Shown here piece by piece: positions 8,365-17,527 of a stretch of 64,000 nt of DNA. The position numbers and the translations under genes were made by a program. The stretch comes from DASZQL01 sp964391865 (GTDB lineage: Bacteria; Planctomycetota; Phycisphaerae; Phycisphaerales; UBA1924). The notes below the pieces were generated by a model that saw only the letters and a program-made list of their open reading frames with translations, made no database searches and had not been told where the DNA came from. The DNA is taken from positions 124,001 to 188,000 of the forward strand of contig CAYMNQ010000005.1 in the NCBI GenBank assembly GCA_964391865.1, written 5' to 3'. The stretch's first letter is position 1. Each line of letters begins with the position of its first letter.

Positions 8365-9618
8365 TCACCGCTTCGGATCCCCCGAACGCCGCGCCGCCGC
8401 CGCCGTCGACATGCGGAACTCGGCCGTCGCGAAGGGCGTCTCCGGCTCCGCGTTCCACGCCCACACGCCCGCCACGCCGCTGTTGAACACCCGCTCCTCC
8501 GTGGGCGGCACCCAGTGAAACGCGATCGGCGCGAAATTCTCCAACTCCGTGTGGTCGCCGAAATACAACCACGCCTGCGTGATCGGCGGCGTGCGCGAGC
8601 CCGAATTCCGCAGCGCCAGCACGTCCACCGGGATCCACTCCGTCGTCTTCGCGGATTCGTTGTACAGCGCGAACTCCGCCCACGAGTGCATCACCGGCTT
8701 GCGGTCCTGCTGCGACTTTTCCACATCGGGCCCGATCACCAGCCGCGACGGGATCCCCGCCGCACGCCAGCACGCCACCAGCAGGCACGGCAGGTTCATC
8801 GGCGCGCCGCGCTTCGCCGACAGCGCCGCCGCTGCGCCGTCCACCTGGAACCCCGAGATCACACCCGGCACCGTCGCGATCACGACCGAGCGCTGCCCGG
8901 GCGAGAAGTACTTGTTCGTCCGCGCCCCGGAATAGAACAGGTTGCCGCTCGGCTGATAGAACGCGACCACCTTCGACGTGATCAGCTTCGCCGTCATCAT
9001 CGGCCCGAGCGCCCGCGGCTCGGGCCCGACCCACGTCTTCACCTGCTTCACGATCGCGTCACTCTCGCACTCAACGAACGGCTCGGGCTTGAGCCACTCG
9101 CCGAGTTCGTCGGGCCATTCTTCCTTGGGCCAGGGCACCATCGCCGCACGCTTCTCATCCAGCTTGGTCTCATACGACGTGACGGTCGTGTCTACCGAAA
9201 AGGTCAGATCGTTGCAGCGCGTCTCACCCACGTCGGCGGTGAGAATCTCCACGCCCGGGCGCTGACCCTTCGTGATCTCCAGCGTCTGATCAACCGGCGT
9301 CGCGTTCACACGCGCCCACCCGCTGGTGCGCTCGGGCCACACTTCGCTCGACGCCGTCGCGCCGATGCGCGAGAAGAAGAACCGTGCCGAGCTCAGCTCA
9401 AACACGGGCGAGCCGCCCACATACCCCCGTCCGGGCGTCAGGTACGACGGCGAGCGCAACGCCACTTCGATGTGTACCGTCCAGTCGCGCTTCGTTGATG
9501 CGTCGCGCGTCAGCACGGGGGCGGGCGGCTCATCGCGCGCCGCCGCCCCGACGCCAATCGACAGCCCGATCGCGCCCACCGCCCACCACGCCGATCTCCG
9601 GCCGATCACACCCCGCAT
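8365..9618 (-). CDS. Secreted transglutaminase-like protein, catalytic Cys apparently missing
   Basis: 417 residues. An N-terminal hydrophobic segment (residues 9-27) looks like a signal peptide. The C-terminal half contains a transglutaminase-like fold: RGAPMNLPCLLVACWRAAGI (about 270-289), SRLVIG, HSWAEF (His311) and WIPVDV (Asp332). In active members the first motif is G-x-C with the nucleophile at the position here held by Pro273; the nearest Cys is five residues later (Cys278). The His and Asp of the triad are kept. It may be an inactive, binding-only member, or the nucleophile may have shifted. It converges with the YraN-like gene; no operon partner is evident. Confidence 0.65.
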   Translation of the reverse strand: MRGVIGRRSAWWAVGAIGLSIGVGAAARDEPPAPVLTRDASTKRDWTVHIEVALRSPSYLTPGRGYVGGSPVFELSSARFFFSRIGATASSEVWPERTSGWARVNATPVDQTLEITKGQRPGVEILTADVGETRCNDLTFSVDTTVTSYETKLDEKRAAMVPWPKEEWPDELGEWLKPEPFVECESDAIVKQVKTWVGPEPRALGPMMTAKLITSKVVAFYQPSGNLFYSGARTNKYFSPGQRSVVIATVPGVISGFQVDGAAAALSAKRGAPMNLPCLLVACWRAAGIPSRLVIGPDVEKSQQDRKPVMHSWAEFALYNESAKTTEWIPVDVLALRNSGSRTPPITQAWLYFGDHTELENFAPIAFHWVPPTEERVFNSGVAGVWAWNAEPETPFATAEFRMSTAAAARRSGDPKR

Positions 9619-9801
9619 GAGCTTGCTCCAGTGTTCACGACATCAGCTCAGATGCACCACCACCCGCATCGTTCCCGTCCGTATTCGCACACACAGCTGC
9701 CGCGGCACGCATCAACAGGGCACACGCCGAGTCCCCGAAATCTCTTCATCACAAGTCTTCTCCTCTCCGCGCCCTCCGCGTCTCCGCGGTGATTTTTCCT
9801 C
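9619..9801. repeat. Intergenic spacer with GC-rich interspersed phrase
   Basis: Between two leftward genes. Near 9763-9791 it holds CGCGCCCTCCGCGTCTCCGC followed by GGTG, the complement of a CACCGCGGAGACGCGGAG phrase found between genes in many soil and water bacteria. No gene or clear terminator was seen. Confidence 0.35.
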
Positions 9802-10239
9802 TTACTGATTCCGCATAAAGTTCGCCGTGTGCGTGAACCGCGCGACGAGAAACTCCCGCAGCGGCCCATTCACCGCGCAATCATTCATTGCCCGGCCCAT
9901 GCACGCGAGCCACTCGTCCACCGCCGACTGATCGATCGGGAACGGCATGTGCCGCATCCGCAGACGCGGGTGACCGTGCTTCTCAACATAGAGCGGCGGC
10001 CCGCCCAGCCACCCGCTGAGAAATTCGTACAGCTTCTGCCGCGAGTGCGAATCATCCGGCGGGTGCATGGCGCGCAGCGCCGGCGAGTCGTCGCGGACGT
10101 GATCATAGAACGCGTCCACCAGCCGCCGAACCGCGGCGTCGCCGCCGAGCGCTTCGTATGGCGTGAACCGCGGCCCAAACTCCTGCCCGCGCCCGACACC
10201 CGGAACCTCGGGCCCGATCTGTTCTCTCGGCTCACTCAC
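9802..10239 (-). CDS. Group II truncated haemoglobin
   Basis: 145 residues. A two-on-two globin: TPYEALGGDAAVRRLVDAFY (helices A/B, B10 Tyr at about residue 45), DDSPALRAMH, LYEFLSGWLGGPPLY and the diagnostic GHPRLRMRHMPFPI, where His97 is the likely proximal haem ligand, followed by a W in helix G (DEWLACMGRAM). Such proteins bind O2, NO or H2O2 in the cytosol. A 20-residue Gly/Glu/Pro-rich N-terminal extension precedes the fold. Its start overlaps the stop of the upstream methyltransferase gene in an ATGA (10236-10239), so both are made from one transcript. Confidence 0.92.
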   Translation of the reverse strand: MSEPREQIGPEVPGVGRGQEFGPRFTPYEALGGDAAVRRLVDAFYDHVRDDSPALRAMHPPDDSHSRQKLYEFLSGWLGGPPLYVEKHGHPRLRMRHMPFPIDQSAVDEWLACMGRAMNDCAVNGPLREFLVARFTHTANFMRNQ

Positions 10240-11018
10240 GCGCGAAGCTCCGCCAGATGGACCTCGGTGCGGTAGGCGAGACGCACGACGCCGTCTCGCT
10301 CGTACAGCGCGAACAGTTCGCGCAGCGCCCGTTCCAGCGCAGCGTACCCCGGCCCTTCCTTCGGCAGGTACGACGAACTCGTCGCACGCCCGATCAGCCC
10401 CGCCTCATCGAATACCTGCTCGTACGCGAACCGCTCGATGCGGTACCCGCCGAAGCGCGGGTGCGAGCGCAGCGCCGCCTGCTCCTGCGTGAACCAGGGC
10501 GACGTCGGCGCATCCGTCGCGTGATCAAGAATGACCCTCCGGTACTGCCGCACGAACTCATCGCGGTCGTCATGCACGTTCCACATCAGCGACACACGCG
10601 ACGCCGACCCCGACGGCGTCCTCGCCATCAGCAGCCGCGCGAACTCCGCGAGCGCCTCACCCGCCCGGAACCAGTGGAACGCCTGCGCGCACACGACCGC
10701 GTGCAGGCTCGCCGAGGGCATCCCCGTCACCTCCGCCGTGCCGTCATGCCATTGCACCCGCGGATGCGGCTCGGCGGCGGCCCGCATCTCCGCATTCGGC
10801 TCAACCGCATGCACCGTGGGACCAGTTCCATCGGCACGCCCCGCAAGCAGCCGAGACGAGATCCCCGTTCCCGCCCCGATGTCGCCCAAAGTCAGCCGAT
10901 CGGCACTGCCCAACCCTTGCAGGACCACCTCGATCGCCTCGGCCGGATAGCCCGGCCGGCAGCGGGAGTACACCCCGGCACGGTCGCTGAATCGGCGGGT
11001 TGGGTCGAGATCGCTCAT
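10236..11018 (-). CDS. Class I SAM-dependent methyltransferase
   Basis: 260 residues from the ATG at 11018 (MSDLDPTRRFSDRAGVYSRC); the open frame upstream overlaps the divergent gene and is not family-like. Motif I is LTLGDIGAGTGISSRLLAG and motif II VHAVEPNAEMRAAA; DGTAEVTGMPSASLHAVVCAQAFHWF is the post-motif region of the UbiE/COQ5-like methyltransferase_11 group (PF08241 or PF13649). The FHWF segment occurs in the Crg1/trans-aconitate-like subgroup. The substrate cannot be told. It is translationally coupled with the truncated haemoglobin downstream. Confidence 0.88.
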   Translation of the reverse strand: MSDLDPTRRFSDRAGVYSRCRPGYPAEAIEVVLQGLGSADRLTLGDIGAGTGISSRLLAGRADGTGPTVHAVEPNAEMRAAAEPHPRVQWHDGTAEVTGMPSASLHAVVCAQAFHWFRAGEALAEFARLLMARTPSGSASRVSLMWNVHDDRDEFVRQYRRVILDHATDAPTSPWFTQEQAALRSHPRFGGYRIERFAYEQVFDEAGLIGRATSSSYLPKEGPGYAALERALRELFALYERDGVVRLAYRTEVHLAELRA

Positions 11019-11267
11019 GAATTGCAAACCAAAGGCGAACCGAGCATGAATCTGAAAGCCGTCGCCGGCAGAAGAGCGTAGGGTCACTCGGCCCGCAGCA
11101 GCCAACGGTTCCTTGACCCCGCCCGGTCTGGGCCATCGAATTTTCGCCCCCAAGTCCCGGAACCGCAGAATGTTCCGGGCGTCTCGGGGGTAGACTATCC
11201 CGAGACGTCGGGCCTCGGGATCGCCAATCGAAGCACGGCCCGGCACCGCACCTGAAGGAGCATCCAC

Positions 11268-11627
11268 ATGAAGGCAACCTTGATCCGGTTCACCACCCTG
11301 GCGGCTCTCGCGGCTGCCTCGCTCATCGGCGCCTCGGCCAGCGCGTTCGAGGGCATCAGCGGCTTCACCATTTCCGGGCGCGTCATCCGAAACGGTGTGA
11401 TCGTTCAGGCGGCATCCGTTCAACTTCAATCAAGCACCGCCACCTCGCCCCGCGCCCGTGTCCGCACCGCGACGGATCAGGACGGCGTGTTCCAGTTCGG
11501 CTCGATCGAGCCGGGTTCGTACGTCGTCCGCGCGTTCAAGCAGGGCTTCGGCTCGGGCCGCGCCGGTGTCGCCGTCGGTTCGACCACCCTCGGCTCGCCC
11601 CGCCGCGTGACGGTCCGCCTGCGCTGA
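11268..11627 (+). CDS. Small secreted protein with carboxypeptidase-regulatory-like domain
   Basis: 119 residues. The signal peptide MKATLIRFTTLAALAAASL ends near ASASA (residues 25-27). The remainder is one CarboxypepD_reg-like / beta-sandwich repeat: FTISGRVIRNGVIVQAASVQL, then TATDQDGVFQFGSIEPGSYV and VRAFKQGFGSG. An AAGGAG ribosome-binding site lies just upstream of the ATG. A strong terminator follows. Probably cell-surface or periplasmic; no partner is evident. Confidence 0.8.
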   Translation: MKATLIRFTTLAALAAASLIGASASAFEGISGFTISGRVIRNGVIVQAASVQLQSSTATSPRARVRTATDQDGVFQFGSIEPGSYVVRAFKQGFGSGRAGVAVGSTTLGSPRRVTVRLR

Positions 11628-11654
11628 GCGGCGCTGTCAATGGGTCGATACATC

Positions 11655-11680
11655 AGCCCGGCTCGATGCCGGGCTTTTTT
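11655..11680 (+). terminator. Rho-independent terminator
   Basis: Perfect 8-bp stem AGCCCGGC / GCCGGGCT around the loop TCGAT, followed directly by a T run (TTTTT after the stem). It closes the small secreted-protein gene. Confidence 0.9.
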
Positions 11681-11723
11681 CATGTCATGATCGCACCGCG
11701 CGCGAGCGCCTACGCTTCATCCA

Positions 11724-12104
11724 ATGCCCACCGCCCGAAACGTCATCGGCTCGCCGCTCAAACCCTGCTCCGCTGACCCGCTCACCGGCTTCTACCGCGA
11801 CGGCTGCTGCAACACCGGCGCCGGAGACTTCGGTGTTCACGTCGTCTGCGCCGTGATGGACGCCGAGTTTCTTGAGTTCTCCCGCTCACGCGGCAACGAT
11901 CTCTCCACGCCCCGCGCCGAGTTCGGGTTCCCCGGCCTGAGCGCGGGCGACCGCTGGTGCCTGTGCGCCGCGCGCTGGAAGGAAGCGCTCGACGCCGGCA
12001 TGGCCCCACGCGTCGTGCTGGAAGCGACGCACATGGCGGCTCTCGAATTCATCGACCTCGAAGACCTGATCGAGCACGCGATCGACGCGCCGGCGCAGCG
12101 ATAG
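11724..12104 (+). CDS. DUF2237 family protein
   Basis: 126 residues, full length for the family. Conserved features in order: NVIGSPLKPCS, DPLTGFYRDGCCNTG, DFGVHVVCAVMDAEFLEFSR, GNDLSTP, FPGLSAGDRWCLCAARWKEA, APRVVLEATH and ALEFIDLEDLIEHA. Four to five conserved cysteines suggest metal or redox chemistry, but the family has no established role. It is a single-gene unit. A decayed second copy of its central part lies about 1.1 kb downstream (12869-12982). Confidence 0.92.
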   Translation: MPTARNVIGSPLKPCSADPLTGFYRDGCCNTGAGDFGVHVVCAVMDAEFLEFSRSRGNDLSTPRAEFGFPGLSAGDRWCLCAARWKEALDAGMAPRVVLEATHMAALEFIDLEDLIEHAIDAPAQR

Positions 12105-12203
12105 CTCACCGCGTCCCGCGGGCAGCCCGCTCTCTGCGCAATGGGCTCGATGTGCATGATGGTCAGAAGGGCAACGCCAGGCCCCGCACGCCGGGACCGC
12201 CGA

Positions 12204-12647
12204 CTACGCAGCACTCGCCTTCGCGGGCCCGCGCCGAGCGAACTCCAAGAGCAGTCTCATCGCACGGGCCGCGTCCGACCCATCCCACTCTTGTTCACCC
12301 TCGACAAACAGGCGATCTTCAAAGAGCGACGAGTCGAGATCGGGTCGCCTGTCGCAATCAAAGACTTTCATGCTCCAACCCGAAAACGCCCGCGCGCCGA
12401 CCAGATGCGCGGTCAGCGGCCGAACTTCCGTGTGGCGCGGATCTCGCTCGATTGACGCGAAGAGTTCCGCGATCTGGTCCGGCGGACCCTCAAGCACCTG
12501 AATGAAGCGCTGCTTGGAGTAGACAAGGATGCCGGAAATCTGGTTGGCTTCGTTGTACTCGGACGCCGCGGCACCGAGCGCGTTCAGTTCATCGGAGGTC
12601 ATCGGTCGCGCCGCCCGACTCGCGTAGAGAAGCTGGCACAGTTGCAT
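12204..12647 (-). CDS. BLUF-domain blue-light sensor
   Basis: 147 residues from MQLCQLLYASRAARPMT; an alternative start eight codons upstream (MAVRRSSV) is possible. It is a one-domain BLUF protein that binds FAD and senses blue light. Key residues match the AppA pattern at the same spacing: Tyr8, Asn32, Gln50 (FIQVLEG), Trp91 and Met93 (WSM). The C-terminal helices (residues about 110-147) carry no recognised output domain, so it should signal through a partner protein. Two photolyase-family genes lie at 40-43 kb, but there is no physical link to them. Confidence 0.93.
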   Translation of the reverse strand: MQLCQLLYASRAARPMTSDELNALGAAASEYNEANQISGILVYSKQRFIQVLEGPPDQIAELFASIERDPRHTEVRPLTAHLVGARAFSGWSMKVFDCDRRPDLDSSLFEDRLFVEGEQEWDGSDAARAMRLLLEFARRGPAKASAA

Positions 12648-12868
12648 CACTGAAGACCTCCGAACTGCCATGACAGCAAGAGCCGCCGAGCCAAATGCGT
12701 CTGCCATCCGATCTGACTGCACTATCGACCGACAATCAACCCCAGTTCGAATCAACTGCCAATTCACAGCCTCAGACGGCGACGAACAACGCGCGGCCGA
12801 CACTCGGACCACCAACGAGTCATGGCGGCCCAGCCCTTCCGGCACCCGCTATGCGGGGACACGGCAGG

Positions 12869-12982
12869 TGTCGTAATGCCGGCGCGAGGTGCTTCGGCGT
12901 GCCGGTCGGCTGCGCCGTGGTGACCGCCGAGTGTCTTGAGTTCTCGCGCTCGCGCCGCGGCGACCTCTCCACGCCCCAGGCC
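12869..12982 (+). pseudogene. Fragment of a DUF2237 gene
   Basis: In one frame this reads CRNAGARCFGVPVGCAVVTA followed by ECLEFSRSRRGDLSTPQA, which aligns with CCNTGAGDFGVHVVCAVMDA and EFLEFSRSRGNDLSTPRA of the intact DUF2237 gene at 11724-12104. Sequence before and after has no similarity, there is no start in place, and the frame ends soon after (12996 onwards). It is a remnant of a local duplication or a recombination event next to the MacB-like gene. Confidence 0.75.
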
Positions 12983-13013
12983 CTGGCGCAGCGCGATCCG
13001 TGATCGGCACGGT

Positions 13014-14315
13014 TCAATCGTGGCGCAGCGCCACGATCGGGTCCTGCCGCGCCGCGACGCGGGCGGGGTAGATGCCGAAGATCAGGCCCACCGCCGTCGC
13101 CACCGTGAACGAGATGATGATCGAGACCATCGTCACCTGCGTCGGCAGATCGACCGTTTCGTTGAAGAACCGCGTGACGGGCTGGGCGGCGTAGGACAAA
13201 CCGATGCCCAGCGCCACGCCGATCACGCCGCCGATCGCGGACATCACGCTCGTCTCGACGAGGAACTGCCAGACGATGTGCTTGCGCGTGGCGCCGAGCG
13301 CGCGCCGGATGCCGATCTCGCGCGTCCGCTCCGTCACGCTCGCGAGCATGATGTTCATGATCCCGATGCCGCCCACCAGCAGCGCGATACCAGCGATCGA
13401 GCCGAAGACCAGGTTCATCGTGAGCGCCGTCTTCTTCGCGTTCTCGAGCAGCTCGTAGGGGATCACCATCTGGATGTCGTTCATCGGGTTGTGGCGCGAC
13501 TCCATGATCCGCTTGAGCATCCCCGCGTCGATCATCACGCGGTCGCGGTCGTTCGAGGTGAAGTAGATCTCGTGGATCTGCACCTCGGAGTTCGAGCGGT
13601 TCCCGCCGCTGCGCCGGAAGACCATATCGCCGAAGCGCGAGCGTGCGGTGGCGAGCGGGACATGCACGTCGTGGTTCAGATCGCGCCCCACCAGCGCCGC
13701 CCCCGCGCCGCCCGACAGCCCCACCGGGGCCAGGATGCCGACCACCGTGAAGACCTGCTCATCGATCCGCAGCGTGCTGCCGAGCGGGTCCTCGAACGGG
13801 AAGAGCGCCGCCGCCACCTCGTGCCCGATGACGCACACCGCTTCGCGCGACTCCATGTCCTCGTTGCTGATGTAGCGCCCGCGCGACACCGTGATGTTGG
13901 CGACACGCTGCAGCACGGGCGTCACGCCGAACGCCTGCGATGTTTTCCGTAGCGCGCCGCGCAGCACCTGGCTCCCCACGCTCTTCACCGGCGCGATCGC
14001 GTCGGCGCCGGGGAACTGGCTCTCGATCACCGCCAGATCGTCGCGCGTGATGCCGTACTTCGACACGAAGCTCTGCTGCGCCTGCTGGTTCTGCTGCACG
14101 CTCTCGGGCGGCTGGACCGAGCGGATGATGATGTTCCGCGCGCCGAGCCGTTCGATCTGGTCGAGCGCCGCGCGCTTCGACCCCTCGCCGATCGCCGACA
14201 TGGTGATCACCGATGCCACCCCGAGGATGATGCCGAGCGCCGTCAGAACCGCGCGCAGGATGTGCAGCCGAAGATTGCTCAGCCCCAGCCGGATCGTTTC
14301 GAGCAGGAAGTTCAT
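13014..14315 (-). CDS. MacB/FtsX-family ABC transporter permease
   Basis: 433 residues. Membrane helix 1 lies in LHILRAVLTALGIILGVASVITM. It is followed by a large periplasmic MacB_PCD domain (about 45-270) and a three-helix FtsX core: FGSIAGIALLVGGIGIMNIM, the coupling segment SVTERTREIGIRRALGATR, ETSVMSAIGGVIGVALGIGLSYA and VSIIISFTVATAVGLIFGIYPA. The ending PARVAARQDPIVALRHD is typical. No ATP-binding partner is adjacent within the window, which is unusual but not rare. Such permeases move lipoproteins, peptides or macrolides, or act as mechanotransmitters. Confidence 0.92.
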   Translation of the reverse strand: MNFLLETIRLGLSNLRLHILRAVLTALGIILGVASVITMSAIGEGSKRAALDQIERLGARNIIIRSVQPPESVQQNQQAQQSFVSKYGITRDDLAVIESQFPGADAIAPVKSVGSQVLRGALRKTSQAFGVTPVLQRVANITVSRGRYISNEDMESREAVCVIGHEVAAALFPFEDPLGSTLRIDEQVFTVVGILAPVGLSGGAGAALVGRDLNHDVHVPLATARSRFGDMVFRRSGGNRSNSEVQIHEIYFTSNDRDRVMIDAGMLKRIMESRHNPMNDIQMVIPYELLENAKKTALTMNLVFGSIAGIALLVGGIGIMNIMLASVTERTREIGIRRALGATRKHIVWQFLVETSVMSAIGGVIGVALGIGLSYAAQPVTRFFNETVDLPTQVTMVSIIISFTVATAVGLIFGIYPARVAARQDPIVALRHD

Positions 14316-14474
14316 CCGGGAAAGCCTCCGGCGGAAAGCGGGGTCGGTGGGGCAACGAAGCGCGGGCCGCTCGAATGTCAGAATGCATCATCGCCCGCGA
14401 ACCGGCACGGGCGCGGCCATGCCTCACACGCCGAGTGTATCCCTCTACCGACCGAGCGGGCGTTGGTGGCAGTC

Positions 14475-16433
14475 TTACGACGCCGCGGGCGCCGATTCCG
14501 GTGCGGCGCCGGGAGTCTCCGGCTGCCGGACCTCGCCGTCGTCGTTCAGCACCTCGAACCGGTGCCGCTTTGTGAGCGCGTCGAAGCCGAGGTCGTTGAA
14601 GACCAGACCTTCGGTGAACCGCTGGATCGCCGCCGATGTCAGGCGCTGCCCCGCGGTGCGGTACTGCTCGACCGTCGGCGGGCGACGGGCCGTCACCTGC
14701 GCGAACGCCATCGACATCTTCTTGGGCAGGTCGAAGGAAGTGGTCCGCCGGGTGAGTTCGATCTGCGAGACTTCCGCCTTCGGATCCCAATCTCTCACGA
14801 GGTCCATAACGGCGTTGCGGAACTCCGGGACGTTCAGGTCGGGGTTGGGCGTGGTGCCGGTGCTGGTCGCGATCGACTCGCGGGTGATGAGCAGCCCGAG
14901 CTCCGGCTGGGCCTGGTACTCAAGCCCGATGCTGCCGAGCCATGCCTCCGACGCGCGGGCGAGGAGCGCGTCCTTCGACTCACGCATCTTCTGGTAGCCA
15001 TCGAGCATGCGCATGTCGCGCAAAGCCTCGGCCCGGACGTCCTCGAACGAATCGGGGGGCGTCTCGCCGCGGGTGTCGATCAGCCGGACAAAGTACGTGC
15101 TGCCATCAAAGGACATCAGGGGCCCTTCGAGGATGTCTTTCTGGATGCCGATCGGGGAGGGGGGAGCGCCGAGCTCGCGCGCGGTGAAGACATAGTCCGC
15201 GGCGGGGAGCGACTGCCGATCGTTCACGCGGTACGCCGCCGATCCGAACTGGGGCAGCGCGCGGAACGTCTCCGCGGTCATCCACAGGTCGAGCGCGTTG
15301 CTGACCGAGAAATCAAGCTCGGGGATCCCGAATTCGCGCGACAGCTCCGACTTCGCCTTCGCGATGAGATCGGCGATCGCGGGCTTCTTGGTCGCCCAGT
15401 CGGCGGGGAGTTCGTGATAGCCATCCTGTTCCGGGATGCCCACGAGCGATCGCTGCGACTCACGCTGGATGATCTCGCGGAAGCGGGCGACGATCTTCGC
15501 GAATGTGTTCTTCTTGAACTCGCCCTCCACGGTGGGGCGGGCGGTCGCGAAGTCCTGTGCGAAGCGCGCCTTGTTCAACTGCCAGTACTTGTTCACCTCG
15601 ATCGGGTCGATGGGCAGCTTCGCCATCGCCGAGTTCGCGTCCAGCCCGATCCACTCGGCCCTCACCGCCGGCGGGCGCAGGTACCCGATGCCGAATTCGC
15701 CGTCGCCCTTGCGGACGCTCTTGTACTGCTCGAAGAACGCGGCGGCACGCGCGTCATCGGGCACCGTCGTAGATGCGATCGCCGAGCCGGGGACGATGAG
15801 CACGTCGGTGACGGCGGTATCGAGCACCGTCGCCGCCCCGGCGAGAGCCTCGGGCGCGGAGATGTTGCTCGCGGCGTAGTACATCTCGAGCAAACGCAGC
15901 ACCCCGCGGTACTGAGCGAGCGCGTTGTCGATCACGGGATTGTCGACGTTGTACTCCGACATCATCGCCGTGCGGGCCTGATCAAGCTGCGACTGGATCG
16001 ACGAAAGTTGCTGGTTGTACGTCTGCTGCTGCTGCTCGGGCGTGATGCTCTGCTGGAACATCAGCACACGCTGCGTGTTCATCTGCGCCGCCCGCTCCGC
16101 GGTCTCGGTCAGGACGCTCCTGCCGTCCAGCTCACCACCGATCAGCCCCGCCTGCTTCGCTTCGTGCACCAGCAGGTACCAGTGCTCGAGACTCTGCACG
16201 CCCAGTTGCTGCAGCGTGCGCTGCCCCATCAGACCCGAGAGAATCTGGAGGTCTCGCTGCGCCGTCGCGAACTGCAGCGCGGTCACGCTCTGCCCGTTGA
16301 TGCGCGCCACCGGGCGGCCCGGGCGCTGGTTCCCGAACTGCGTCAGCGCCTGCGGCAGGAGGAACGCCACCATCAGCAGACACCCGAAGAACGCGATGAG
16401 AATTTTGCTGTAATTGCGAAGGAACTTGAGCAT
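14475..16433 (-). CDS. PpiD/SurA-like membrane-anchored peptidyl-prolyl isomerase (SurA_N-type)
   Basis: 652 residues from the ATG at 16433 (MLKFLRNYSKILIAFFGCLL). One N-terminal membrane helix (residues 11-30) anchors it in the inner membrane with the rest in the periplasm. Then comes a SurA-N-like chaperone domain: VARINGQSVTALQFATAQRD with long helices (STR-type QQQQQTYNQQLSSIQSQLDQAR), and a parvulin-like region around 440-570 (EFGIPELDFSVSNALDLWMT, DILEGPLMSFDGSTYFVRL). Overall layout is PpiD-like. It lies about 90 bp downstream of rpsD on the same strand. A Pro/Ala tail ends the protein. Confidence 0.75.
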   Translation of the reverse strand: MLKFLRNYSKILIAFFGCLLMVAFLLPQALTQFGNQRPGRPVARINGQSVTALQFATAQRDLQILSGLMGQRTLQQLGVQSLEHWYLLVHEAKQAGLIGGELDGRSVLTETAERAAQMNTQRVLMFQQSITPEQQQQTYNQQLSSIQSQLDQARTAMMSEYNVDNPVIDNALAQYRGVLRLLEMYYAASNISAPEALAGAATVLDTAVTDVLIVPGSAIASTTVPDDARAAAFFEQYKSVRKGDGEFGIGYLRPPAVRAEWIGLDANSAMAKLPIDPIEVNKYWQLNKARFAQDFATARPTVEGEFKKNTFAKIVARFREIIQRESQRSLVGIPEQDGYHELPADWATKKPAIADLIAKAKSELSREFGIPELDFSVSNALDLWMTAETFRALPQFGSAAYRVNDRQSLPAADYVFTARELGAPPSPIGIQKDILEGPLMSFDGSTYFVRLIDTRGETPPDSFEDVRAEALRDMRMLDGYQKMRESKDALLARASEAWLGSIGLEYQAQPELGLLITRESIATSTGTTPNPDLNVPEFRNAVMDLVRDWDPKAEVSQIELTRRTTSFDLPKKMSMAFAQVTARRPPTVEQYRTAGQRLTSAAIQRFTEGLVFNDLGFDALTKRHRFEVLNDDGEVRQPETPGAAPESAPAAS

Positions 16434-16522
16434 GCCCGCTCCAAGAGAGGAGGGAAAACCGGCGGTCACCACGCGAACACCCGGCGCGCGGCGGCGATTC
16501 CGCCGCGCGCTGACGCCCAGGT

Positions 16523-17122
16523 TTAGCGGTAGAACTCGATGATCAGGTTCGTGTTGATGTCGAACGGCACCTGCTCGCTGCTGGGCACCGCGAGGATGCG
16601 GATCGTCAGCTCGGCCGGCGTGAACTCGATCCACTCGGACACGTTGTGCCCGACGATCGACTCCATGTTGTCCTTCAGCAGCGCGTGGACCTTCGGCTTG
16701 AAGCTCACCACGTCGCCCACCTTCAACTCGTAACTCGGGCGGTCGACCTTCCGGCCGTTCACCTTCACGTGCCCGTGCGCCACGAGCTGGCGCGACGCCC
16801 ACACCGTGCGGGTCACGCCCGCGCGCCGGACGACGTTATCGAGCCGCGTTTCAAGAAGCTGCATGAGCCGCTCGCCCGTGTTACCACGCGAGCGCTGCGC
16901 CTCGGCCATGTAGCGACGGAACTGGCGCTCGAGCACGCCGTAGTGGTAACGCAGCTTCTGCTTCTCGTTCAGACGGATGCCGTAGTCGCGCAGGCGCCGA
17001 CCGCGGTAACCGTGCATGCCCGGCGGGTTGAGCTGCCGCTTGGCGGTGTGCTTGGGGATGTCGACGATGGGAACGCCGACCTTGCGCGAGAGCTTGACCT
17101 TGGGTCCGGTGTAACGGGCCAT
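16523..17122 (-). CDS. rpsD: 30S ribosomal protein S4
   Basis: 199 residues from MARYTGPKVKLSRKVG. Full S4 architecture: N-terminal helical domain (HGYRGRRLRDYGIRLNEKQK, YGVLERQFRRYMAEA), then the S4 RNA-binding domain LLETRLDNVVRRAGVTRT ... RQLVAHGHVKVNGRKVDRPS. No N-terminal zinc cysteines, so it is the C-minus form. It binds 16S rRNA early in small-subunit assembly. It stands alone here and not in the alpha operon with rpsK/rpoA, which is common in planctomycetes. Confidence 0.97.
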   Translation of the reverse strand: MARYTGPKVKLSRKVGVPIVDIPKHTAKRQLNPPGMHGYRGRRLRDYGIRLNEKQKLRYHYGVLERQFRRYMAEAQRSRGNTGERLMQLLETRLDNVVRRAGVTRTVWASRQLVAHGHVKVNGRKVDRPSYELKVGDVVSFKPKVHALLKDNMESIVGHNVSEWIEFTPAELTIRILAVPSSEQVPFDINTNLIIEFYR

Positions 17123-17527
17123 GCGAGTCTCCGTCTGTTCGACCGCCGAATGAACGCGGCGAACGTGCTTGATTGAAGCGATCCGGCGTGGGGTGCCGCG
17201 ACTGCGGTCCAAGCCCCGGCCCGCAACGCGCTGGGCCGATGGATCCGGGTTCAAATTGCGAGCCGAGCATTAGAGCACATCGCCGGCTGTTCGTCAACTG
17301 TCAGGAGAGACAGCAGGGGCGAGTCCTGAGACCAGACTACCACTATGGGCAATGAGTCAGGCGGCCGGGAGACCTCCGTGCGAATCGCCGCTCGCGCATC
17401 GCGGACGGGCGCAGCCAAAGCCCCGCGCCGCGGCACCCGACGCTCTTCACACACAACACTCAGCACTCGCTCCTCAGCACTCTCCCTCCCGCACTCGTCT
17501 ACGATATCCCTTCGCCCGGAGCCGCCG
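17123..17527. other. Divergent intergenic region between rpsD and purF
   Basis: About 405 bp without a supportable gene. It must hold the promoters of rpsD (leftward) and purF (rightward). Near 17457-17482 lies ACTCAGCACTCGCTCCTCAG followed by CACTC; a near-identical phrase is at 19679-19700, so it is an interspersed repeat of this genome. Confidence 0.4.

Noticed and set aside
14262..16526. Rightward 754-codon frame
   Set aside because: Antisense to the PpiD-like gene; Arg/Leu/His-rich composition.
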